Shown in pieces: positions 48,701-60,700 of a DNA stretch of 64,000 nucleotides. The notes beneath the pieces were generated by a model. That model did not search any database. It saw only the letters and a list, made by a program, of their open reading frames with translations, and was not told where the DNA came from. The first letter of the stretch is position 1, and every line of letters starts with the position of its first letter. This stretch comes from Setophaga petechia (taxonomy: Eukaryota > Chordata > Aves > Passeriformes > Parulidae): contig JANCRA010000115.1 in the NCBI GenBank assembly GCA_024362935.1, positions 1,323,656 through 1,387,655 of the forward strand, in the 5' to 3' direction. The translations under genes were made by a program, and so were the position numbers.

Positions 48701-51700
48701 CATTTCCACAGTTTCCAAGGGCTGTGCTGGAGCCCTGAGTACTCACAGGCTGGAAGGTGCCGAGGGGACAGGGCTCTGCTTTGAAAGCTCCAGCTAGGGA
48801 ATAGTGTCCCTCCATCACCACGTGCTGGAGAGCACTTCTGGCTCCTCCTGTGCAGAAGTAACCAGCTTCACAAAGTCCTGAGGGGGCTTGGTTGTTTATC
48901 CCATCACAATAAAAGCTAAGTTTGAGGAAAAAAAAAAATGGGTAGCAATAATGCCTTTTTTTTGGTTTTTTGGGCTTTTTTTCCCCACTGGATAGCTCAA
49001 TCCCAATATAAAAAAAAGTCCCTGAAATTTTAGAAACCTGTTTGCTTCCAGAGCTGGAGGACACTCACCCAGGTGGGCAATCCAAGCACTCCTGCAGGCT
49101 CCTCAGCCCACTGGTGTTGCTGAAAGTCCCTGGAGGGCAGGGGATGGGGAAGGCAGAGCCAGGGGGGCAGTAGGAGCCAGCAGGACACACAGCTCCTGTC
49201 ACACCATCCGTGGGCCACTGAAAATGGGAAAAGAATCATAAAAAAGGGGGAGAAAATGAGGTTAAGTATTTAAGGCATTAAAGAAAAAAAATAAAGACAG
49301 GCTCTTGTGCAGAGAACAGAAAATATATATAATAATTGACTGAAGGAAATTCAAAGCATAAATAGAGATTAAATTTTACACTGATTCACACCCACTGGAA
49401 ATTTTACCTTTTAATTAAGAAGGTGTCAGTATAAAGAGGGGAAAAATATGACATGGCCACATTCCCTTTGAGGGTTCTTTTGCTATAGACTTGAGTGTGA
49501 GCAGCACAAAATTGTGACTGGCCAAATCACTGGGTTCAAAACAGGCACCACAGTGGGGAAAACAAAACAACACAAAAAAGAAGAAGAAGAGGAGCAAAAC
49601 TCATCAGTGGGACTTACTGGAGTCAGAGCCCTGCCCTGGCAGTAAAATCCAGCCTGACAGGGCCCACTGGGGCCAGTCTGTCCTGGGGCAGCACAGAAGG
49701 AGCCCCGAGAGCAGGGGCTGCACCCCGAGGGTCCGGACAGCCCCTGCCTGTCACCAAATGTCCCCTCCGGGCAGGGCTCAGGCTTGGAGCTGCCTTCAGC
49801 ACAGTAAAAACCCTACAAAACAGAGCCAGGTGTCTACAAGCAAGGCTTTTCTATGAAATAAATCCCCCAGAGCAGCTTCTTCCATGAAAAGTGTCAGGAA
49901 AATTCATCCACAAACACCAGATGTTGGTGTCCAAAAGGAGACAGAGCAGTCCTGGAACTTTATTGCAATAAAGGAGAGGCCATGGGGCATCCCCTGGGGT
50001 CTCTCCAATTTTTGGAGGATGCAGCCTCCTTTTTATCCCAATTTCCAGCCACATTTATCTTCTCTCTTTCCCCATTGGCTGAGGCACTTGAGAGGTTCAG
50101 ACTTCCCAGAACATCTGATACCAAATTTCCCTCTAATATATGACCCTCCCTTTTAATTTTTAATTCTTATGGAATTTAGGGGTTTTTTTCCCTATTGACT
50201 AAGGTACTTTAGAGGTTCAGATTCCCTGATGTGCCTGATCCCAGAGATTCCCCTCTAATGTATAACCCTGCCTTTTAATTTTTATTTCTTACAGAATTTA
50301 GGGGGTTTTCTCCACAGTTTCTTTAATCTTTCAATATCCAATTTCATTTACTAACAAACCTACATCTTATTTGTAAAAGCAAATCTCCTTTTTCCATTCA
50401 TCAATCAGTGGAATCCTTCCCATTGTTTTTTTGTTTTGTTTTGTTTTTTAATCTCTCAGTGCTGGTTTTATCCACCAGCCTGTTTCTAAAGACAAATCCC
50501 TCATTCCCCTCAAAAAGCAAGGAAATCCACTCACTGCTGGGCAGAGCTTGGGCTGTGTCATGGCAGGGGAGTCACAGAAGTGCCCGGCTGGGCTTGGCTT
50601 GCAAACCCCTTGTCCCCCCGTGCTGGAGTTGTCCCAGAAGCTGCCTGGCAGGCAGGGGAAGGAGAAGGGGAACCCAGTCCCTGGAGGGCACAGGTAACCA
50701 GCTGGGCAATGCCCTGTCTGGGAACAAAACACAAACCACAAAACACAAACCACACACACTCAGCCTTGGCTGCTTCTGCCCAGAGTCTGTTCAGCTCCAC
50801 CTGCAATTTGAACAACCTGGTGTTTCCTCACTGTGAGCAGATGGGGCAGGGGAGAAGGGAAGAAAGGGAATTTACCAGTAAAATTCTGACCATGTGGGAT
50901 AATTATTGTAGGCAAGGTGGGTTTGGGGCAAAATCTTGGCATTGAGGCAAAACAATGCAATGAATAACCCCAAAACTCTTTAAATGAGGAGCAACAGCAA
51001 TTCCTCACTGCTGTTTGCTCACTGCAAGCAGATGGGGTAGGGAAAAAGGGAATTTACCAGTCAAATTCTGACCATGTGGGATAATTATTGCAGGCAAGGT
51101 GGGTTTGGGGCAAAATCTTGGCATTGAGGCAAGCCTGCAAGGTTTGCCTGTTGTGAGGAAGATGCTCTTCCACACTTGGAGAAAAGCTGAAACAGGGACA
51201 GAATTATCACCTTACTCTTCAATAAAAACATGGATTCACCCATGTGGAAGAGAATCCATCTGCATTTTTTATTCCTTTTTTTTAACAGTTATTAATATTT
51301 GACAAGTTCATTCTTCCCTGGGACAAAACAATGCAATGAAAAACCCCAAAACTCATTAAATGAGGAGCAGCAGGAATTCCTCACTGCTGTTTCCTCACTG
51401 TGAGCAGATGGGGCAGGGAAGAAGGGAAGAAAGGGAATTTACCAGTAAAATTCTGACCATGTGGGATAATTACTGTAGGAAAATTTGGTTTAGGGCAAAA
51501 TCTTGGCATTGAAGCAAGCCTGCAAGTTTTGCCTGTTGTGAGGAAGATGCTCTTGAAGAAAAGCTGAAACAGGGACAGAATTATCACCTAACTCTTCAAT
51601 AAACCAATGGATTCATCCATGTGGAAGAGAATCCATCTGCAATTTTTTATTACTTTTTTTTTAACAGCTATTAATATTTGACAAGTTCATTCTTCCCTGG

Positions 51701-54700
51701 GACAAAGCAATGCAATGAAAAACCCCAAAACTCATTAGATGAGGAGCAGCACCAATTCCTCACCTTTGAACCTTCCTTCCCAGCCTGCACTGACAGGCAG
51801 AAGGCAAAACAAAACCAGAAAACATGCAGCAAGCACAAAGTTGGCTCCATTAACAGAAACAGGCTGGGGTAAGAATTTTGGGGTAAAAACTGGGAGAAGC
51901 TGGGCTGTACTTACAGGGTGAGGAATTCCTGAGGAATTCTCTGTGCCATCAGTGTAGCAGAACTTCCCTGCAGGGCAGGGGGAGCATCCAGCAGCACTGC
52001 TGAGCCCCCTCTGCTCACTGTAGGTGCCATTGGGGCAAGGCTGAGCCTGCAAGGGGAACAGAAAAAGGGGTTTGGACACCCCAAAGTGAGTCCTGCAGCC
52101 CACAAGGCCAAGGTACAGCAGATAAATCTGTGAAAACAGCTCAGAAAAACTGTGTACAGCTTCTCAGAGGGAGTTATCCTTGTGATATTATTATTATTAT
52201 TATAATTATTATTATTACTATTATTATTATTATTATTATTTATTCTTATATTATTGACAGTTATTATTATATTATATACTGAGTATTATGTTATTATATA
52301 TTATTCCATTATATATCATTATATATAGAATATATGTAATATATCCTATTATTATTTATATAGAATATATTATATTCTATATAGATAGAACATATAAAAA
52401 TAATAGAGAATAGATAAATAATGAATATATATTTTATATATATTAGATAAAATATAATATAAAATTTATATATTAATTATATAATATTTATATTTATATT
52501 ATATCGATGTTTATATAAATAAACAATTATTTTATTATATATATAAACTAATAATAATATATATAAACTATAAATAATATACATATTGTTTTATTGTATA
52601 TATAAAACCTATTATTTTATTAATAAAACAAAAGTTAATGTTATTATTTTTAACATGGTTTCTTATATTATCTATTATATTATTATATACTATTAGGTTA
52701 TATTAATTGATATTGTATCAGGTCTTATTATATTATGCATTAATATATTATATTATTATATTATTATATTATTATATTATGTTATGTGTTGTGTTATGTC
52801 TGTTATATTAACTAATATATTATTAAGAGTTTTATTATATGATATAATATATTGTTATATATTATTGTATTAATTAATATTATTATTTTATTATCAGTTT
52901 TCTATGGGGCAAATACTGCTAAGGTCTGTGAACACACTGGGAGGGCAGAAATCAGTAACAAAACATGATCAGGGAAGGTTTTCCCAGAGCAGTGACCCCA
53001 GCCAGAGAGAACAGTGTCACTCACAGCATGTCCCTGGGGACAGAAGTGTCCCTGTGGGCAGGCGTTGGCAGTGGCATCTGGGACGTGTGCCTGTCCCCGC
53101 GGGCACAGCAGCCCTGCTGGGCACTCCATGGCCAGCATCCCCTCCAGGCTGGTGTTCTCCCTGGCACAGAAGTGCCCGACCCGGCAGGGCAGGCAGGAGG
53201 CTGAGCCCGGCTCCTGGAACAGAACGGACCCTGTGTCCCTGCGGGGCACTGAACAGTGCTCTGCACCCGTGGGAGCCAACAGGGGCAATTATCAGTGCAA
53301 CTAATTAGAGATTTGGGGCAGATAAATATGAATCAAACCCGTTGGTGGGAATAGTTGTGCCATCACCATTCCCTCTGTGACTCCACCCTGCTGCTTTCCC
53401 TCCCCAAACCAGCTGAGAGTTTAATCCCAGCCCATCCAGCACCTCCTTCTGAGAGGAAGGAAACAGAGCTGTCTGCTCCCTGCCAGGGCCACATGTGCCA
53501 CAAAAATGGCAGTGCCAACGTCCCTGAGGTCTGTGGTGGTGTTCACAGGGGTCCCAGGATGAGGGAAGGGACGAGGATCTGACTCCATGTTTCAGAAGGC
53601 TGATTTATTATTTTATGATATATATTATATTAAAACTATACTAAAATAATAGAAGAAAGGATTTCATCAGAAGGCTGGCTAAAAATAGGAAAAGAAAGAA
53701 TGATAACAAAGGTTTGTGGCTCGGACAGAGAGTCCGAGACAGCTCACTTTGATTGGCCATTAATTAGAGACAACCACATGACACCAATCCCAGATCCCCC
53801 TGTTGCATTCCACAGCAGCAGATAACCATTGGTTGCATTTTGTTCCTGAGGCCTCTCAGCTTCTCAGGAGGAAAAATCCTAAGGAAAGGATTTTCCATAA
53901 AACATGTCTGTGACACCTCCCTGGGGGCACTCCCAGCCTCATCCAGCCCTGGGAGCTCCCCTTGTGCCAAACCCAGCCCTGTGTGAGGGGAAGGCAGGAC
54001 AGAAGGACGGACACTCACGGAGAAGCTGCCAGCCCCACAGGCTCGGGGGGTGACCGTGCCCAGCCCGGGGCAGTGCTGGCCCCCAGGACAGGGGGTGCAG
54101 TCTGCAGCCAGCGCCGCTCCAGGGGCCGAGCGAAAGGATCCTCTGGGGAAAAAACAGCACAGAGACACTCCAGACTGTAGCCAGGCAAGAAAGGGAAATA
54201 GTGTGATGCCTTTTTGGGCTACCTAAAAATCAGGCAAAATTAAGGGAATGTCATGGTTTGATGCTGGCGCAATGCCAGTGTCCCCATGAAAGTATATTCT
54301 TCCAAAAAACTCACTTCCTTTTCAAAGCAGGACAGGGAATAAAAAGCAGTTCTATTTATTGAAGGGCCTTCAGGTACATTTGGGGCAGACAAAACCCACC
54401 CAAAAATGGATGATGGGTCACAGTTTTCACACTTTAATAAGTTTGGTCCATTTGCACGTTGGGGGTTATTCCAATTATAATTATTATTGGGGGTCTTCCA
54501 ATTCCAGCTTCAGCCAATGAAGTCATTGACCCCAAGTTTGCTGCCCCCAACTCCCTTTTGTTCCCATCTCTGGGCCTGAGGCAGTGAGGTGTCCTTGACT
54601 GCCAGGCCTGGAGAGGAATTGTTGTGTCTGCCCCAAATGGGGAAGCAGCAGCTCCCACTGTGTGTGGAGTTTGGAGTTCTACACTGAAGAACTGCAGGGT

Positions 54701-57700
54701 TACAAATAGATAGAAAATATGATAATATACTATTATTAAATATAACTTATTATTATTGGCAGTAGTATTAGTATTAGCATTAGTATTAAATATAGTAACA
54801 TCTCTTTCAAATAAATGGAAAATAGAAAAGCTAAAATCCTGGAGAGGAATTGTTGTGTCTGCCCAAAATGGGGAAGCAGCAGCTCCCACCGTGTGTGGAG
54901 TTTGGAGTTCTACACTGAAGAACTGCAGGGATACAAATAGATGGAAAATAGAAAATCTGAAATCCTAAGGCATCACAGCAGATGGTATAAACCCTTTCTC
55001 TCTCTACAAAATGCTCCATCTTGGTGCTGCAGAGAGTGAGATGACCAAAACAGATCAAATGTTCTTGACTGCCAGGCCTGGAGAGGAATTGTTGTGTCTG
55101 CCCCAAACAGGGAAGCAGAAGCTCCCACTGTGTGTGGAGTTTGGAGTTCTACACTAAAGAACTGCAGGGTTACACATAGATGGAAAATAAAAAAGCTCAA
55201 ATCTTAAGGCATCAGCAGTGCACCTCTATCCTGAATTCCTGGTGCTCTGATTAGAGGAAACATTCTCTTTCTGCAGCAAACTCCACCCAATTCTGACAAA
55301 ACTTGCCTGGACCTCAGTAACACACGAGGCAAACGGAACTTTTATCCCTCCAAGAGCACAAAAACAATAATTAAACCCAGAAAAGCCATGAAACACCACA
55401 AAGATTTTCCTTTATGCTGCACTTACAGTGGGCACAGCACAGGTTTGGAGGTGCCAGGGGGGCAGAAGGCTCCGGCAGGGCAGGCAGAGCAATCCCCCAG
55501 CCCGGCCCTGCCCAGCCTGGTGCTGAAGGTGCCCGCGGGGCAGGGGAACTGCGCGCTCCTCCAGCTGCCTGGAGAGAGAGAGAGCAGAGATCCTGCTGTC
55601 AGTGCTCACAGGGGTTTGTTAGAGGATGGAAGAGACAAGATCTTGATTCCATGATCAGAAGGCTTGATTTATTATATTATGATATATATATAACATTATA
55701 ACTATACTACATAGAGATAGAAAGGAAGGAGCTTCTTCAGCAGCTGGCTGTGCTAAGAAGGAGATGGAAAGAATGAATAACCAAGGTCTGTGTCTGGCAG
55801 AGAGTGAGAGCAGCTCCACCGTGAGTGCTCAGTGAATCCAAACATCCACAGGGGACCAACCACGGGTGGACCTGTTGCATTCCACAGCAGCAGATAATAA
55901 TTGTTTACATTTGTCACTGAGCTTCTCAGCTCCAGCAGGAACAATCCTACAGAAAGGATTTTTCACAAAGGATGCCTGGGACACTCACGGCCTCACACAC
56001 ACCCTCTGCAGGGTCAAAGTGCAGCCACCAAGAGTGCCTGGCAACATCCCAGCACCTCCGAGCCCCCCGTGGGTTTTCTGGGTGATTCTGGACATCAGCA
56101 GCGACATTCTGAGCTCCCACAGTGCTCAGTGAATCCAAACATCCACAGGGACCAACCACGGGTGGACCTGTTGCATTCCCCAGCAGCAGATAATAATTGT
56201 TTACATTTGTCACTGAGCTTCTCAGCTCCAGCAGCAAAAATCCGACAGAAAGGATTTTTCACAAAGAATGTCTGCGACAAGATCCACCCCAAACCTTAAC
56301 ACAGCTTCAAACATGAGAGGCAGGAAGGGTTTTTTTGTGGCTATTAATTGTTTAGTCATAAATTCGTATTAAAAAATCATTGCTTGAGGTAATAACAGCA
56401 AAAAAAATGCTGATTTTTTGACAATTAGTATTTCTGATTGTCTGTTTGATTTGTGTGATAACAACAAAAATTCATCATCTCTGGTTGTCTGTTTCATTTG
56501 TCTGATAACAATAAAAAAATTCAGCTTTTCTGGTTGTCTGTTTCATTTGTCTGATAACAACAACAAAATTCAGCTTTTTGATTTTCTGTTTCATTTTTCT
56601 GATATCAACAAAAAAAAATCAGTATTTTTGATTGTCTGTTTGATTTGTCTGATAGCAACAAAAATATTCAGCATTTTTTAATTCAGCATTTTTGATTATC
56701 TGATTTTTCTGATTAAAAAAATTCAGCATTTTTGATTCTCAGTTTCAGTTGTCTGATAACAACAAAAAAATCAGCATTTTTGATTGTCTGCTTCATTTGT
56801 GTGATAACAACCAAAAAAAATCAGCATTTAGCAGCAGTTGCAGAATTTTTGCAGGAAAATTGAAATTTAGAAAGGTTGCTTGCAACAGGTGCTTGATTGG
56901 GCGTTTTAATTATTTGCAAATAAATGGGGGGGACAAAGAAATAACGGGACAAACAGGCTCTGTTCAAAGAATGTAAAATAATGACTATAATAAGGGACAA
57001 TCTTGCAAATTTTGCACCATGCTATCCATGGTGCAAAAAATACCCTGATAAATCAAATGTGGGGCTTATCAGAATTCACAAAGGCAAATAATTAATGAAA
57101 TCTCCCAAAAATCAATGAAATCTCTCAAAAATGGATGAAATCTCCCAAAAATGAATGAAATCTCTCAAAAATTATTGATACCTCCCAAAAATTACCAAAA
57201 CCTACCAAAAATGAATGAAATCTCTCAAAAATGAATGAAATCTCCCAAAAACAAATGATACCTCCCCAAAATTACCAAAATCTCCCAAAAATGAATGAAA
57301 TCTCCCCAAAACGAATGAAATCTCCCAAAAATTTATGATACCTCCCAAAAATTACCGAAACCTCCCAAAACTGAATGAAATCTCCCAAAACTGAATGAAA
57401 TCTCCCAAAAATTGACAAAAATCTCCCAAAAATGAATGAAATATCTTAAAAATTACTGAAACCTTCTAAAAATAAATGAAATCTCCCCAAAATGAATGAA
57501 ATCTCCCCAAAAAGGAATGAAATCTCCCAAAAATTATTGATACCTCCCAAAAATTACCAAAACCTCCCAAAAATGAATGAAATTTCCCAAAAATGAATGA
57601 TGCCTCCCAAAAATTATTGATACCTTCCAAAAATTACCAAAACCTCCCAAAATGAATGAAATCCCCAAAAATGAATGATACCTCCGAAAAATTACCGAAA

Positions 57701-60700
57701 CCTCCCAAAAATGAATGAAATCTCCCAAAACTTAATGAAATCTCCCAAAAATTAACAAAAATCTCCCAAAAATGAATGAAATATGTTAAAAATTACTGAA
57801 ACCTTCTAAAACGAATGAAATCTCCCAAAAATGAATGATACCTCCGAAAAATTACCAAAATCTCCCAAAAATGAAGGAAATCTCCCCAAAATTAATGATA
57901 CCTCCCCAAAAATTACCAAAACCTCCCAAAAATGAATGAAATCTCTCAAAAATTACTGATACCTCCCAAAAATGAATGAAATCTGTCAAAAATCAATGAT
58001 ACCTCCCAAAAATTACCAAAACCTACCAAAAATGAATGAAATCTCCCAAAAACGAATACCTCCCAAAAATTACCAAAACCTCCCAAAAATGAATATCTCC
58101 CAAAACTTAATGAAATCTCCCAAAAATTAACAAAAATCTCCCAAAAATGAATGAAATATCTCAAAAATTACTGAAAACTCTCCAAAATTAATGATACCTC
58201 CCAAAAATTAATGATACCTCCGAAAAATTACCGAAACCTCCCAAAAATGAATGAAACCTCCCAAAAATGAATGAAATCTCCCAAAAATGAACGATGCCTC
58301 CCAAAAATTACCAAAACCTCCCAAAAATGAATGAAATCTCCCAAAAATTAATGATACCTCCCAAAAATGAACAAGATCTCTCAAAAATTAATATCTCCCA
58401 AAAATTATTGATACCTCCCAAAAATTAACAAAAATCTCTCAAAAATGAATGAAATCTTCCAAAAAGGAAAGAAATCTCTCAAAAATTACTGATACCTCCC
58501 AAAAATGAATGAAATCTTCCAAAAAGGAAGGAAGTCTCCCAAAAATTACTGAAACCTCCCAAAAATGAATGAAATCTCCCAAAATTATTGATACCTCCGA
58601 AAAATTACCGAAACCTCCCAAAACTGAATGAAACCTCCTGAAAATTACTGAAATCTCCCCAAACTTTCTGACGCCTCCGTACCTTGGGGGCAGTAGTGGC
58701 CTGAGCTGCACCTCCCGCTGGGGCTGGGGGCTCCCCCCAGGCAGAACCAGCCCGGGGGGCACGGGGAGCACTCCCGGGCCGAGGCCAGGCTGCTCCTGTT
58801 GCTCCAGGTGCCCGGGGCACACCTGAGCTGGGCCAGGGGCCTGGTGCCAGCTGGGCAGTAGTGCCCAACTGGGCACGGGCTGGGCGGCCTCTGCTGCCCC
58901 CCAGTTCCTGTGGAAACAACAAGGGGAATTAAGAGCAGCAAAGGGTGGCGTGGTGGCTTCACAGAGCACAAATTGCCAGAGTTTTCAGCTCTTTGTGGGC
59001 AGCCCTGAGTTAAATTTTCCCCTCATTTTGGGTGTTTTCTCTATTTTAGATAATAAATATAAATATAAATAACATGCGTGTAAATATAAATAATATGCAT
59101 ATAAGTAGAAATATAAGTGTAATTATAAATATATATAAATATATATGAATGTATAAAAATAAATATAAATAATGTAAATATAAACATAAACATAATATAG
59201 ATATAGATATAGATATAGATATAGATATAGATATAGATATAGATATAAATATAAATATAAATATAAATATAAATATAAATATAAATATAAGTATAAATAT
59301 AAATATAAATATAAATATTGGATAATTTAATAATAAAGCTTTAAATAAAGGTTTAATAAATCCCTTGAAATTGTTGGAATTGTATCGTATTTGTGGGGTT
59401 CCCTGATGAAGGAAGGAACAATTAATGTGACTCCATGTTCTCAGAAGGCTGATTTATTATTTTATGATACTATATTATACTAAAGATTACTATACTAAAC
59501 TATACTAAGGAATGCAGAAAGGATACTTACAGAAAGCTAAAAAGATAATAATGAAAATTCCTGACTCCTTTTAGAGTCCCAACACAGCTTGGCTGTGATT
59601 GGCCATTGAGTCAAAATAATTTACATGAAACCAATGAAACAATCTCCTGCTGGATAAACAATCTCCAAACACATTCCAAAGCAGCAAAACACAGGAGAAG
59701 CAAATCAGACAATTATTGTTTTCCTTTTTCTCTGAGGCTTCCCAGCTTCCCAGGAGACAAATCCTGGGCAAAGGGATTTTTTTCCAGAAAATGTGACAAA
59801 AGTGAGCATTGTGTCTGTCACAGCCACGTACCTCTGGCACAGACAAACCCTGCAGGGCAGGGCTGGCACTGGGACTTGTCAAAGAGGTCCACGTGGTTGC
59901 CAACAGTTCCTGGAGGACAGGCATTGCTGGGGGCATGGGGGCTGGCAGAGCCCGGGGGGCACACGTACCTGAAACACAGCACAAACCTGAGCGGGGTTTT
60001 TGGGGTCCCCTGATGAGGGGAGGAATGGTGAATCTGACTCCATGTTCTTAGAAAGGTAATTTGATATGTTATATCAGGTTCAGACTTCCCAGAACACCTG
60101 ATACCAGAGATTCCCCTCTAATGTATAACCCTGCCTTTTAATTTTTAATTTTTATGGAATTTAGGGGTTTCCCCCATTGTTTCTTCCACCTTTCAATGTC
60201 CAATTTCATTGATCAGCACACCTAAAGTTTATTTGTAAAAGCAAACATCTTTTTCCATTCATCAATCAGTGAAATCCTTCCCATTGCTTCTTTTCTCTCC
60301 CAGTGCTGGTTTTATCCACCAGCAGCCCCACAGCTGGTTTGGAAAGAGAAATCTGCTGTTCCTCTCACTGTCAGGAGGAGTTCAGGGGGGAAACAGGAGC
60401 ACAAAGTGATTCCCTTTGTGAGCAAATCCACCAGGACGAGTTCAGGGGGAAAACAGGAGGAAAAACGATTCCCTTTGTGAGCAGACCCACCAGCAGGGTC
60501 TGAAGGAAGTTTTGGAGGCCACCACCCAAGGGAAAACAGCTCTGAAGGCTTCCAAAATATCCCTGGTGCAAGGAGACAGCAACACCTCCGTGCTGTGTGA
60601 GCTGAGGGAAAGGCAAGCAGGAAAAAGCAGAGAAAACTGCTGAAAGCAAAAGCTGTGGAGGTGAAAAGCCTGCACAGACATGAAGTGGGCAGGAGATAAC

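Noticed and set aside
48700..48746. Extension of exon W11 to a second donor
   Set aside because: The 47 added bases would leave the wrong phase for W12, and the module reads correctly with the first donor.
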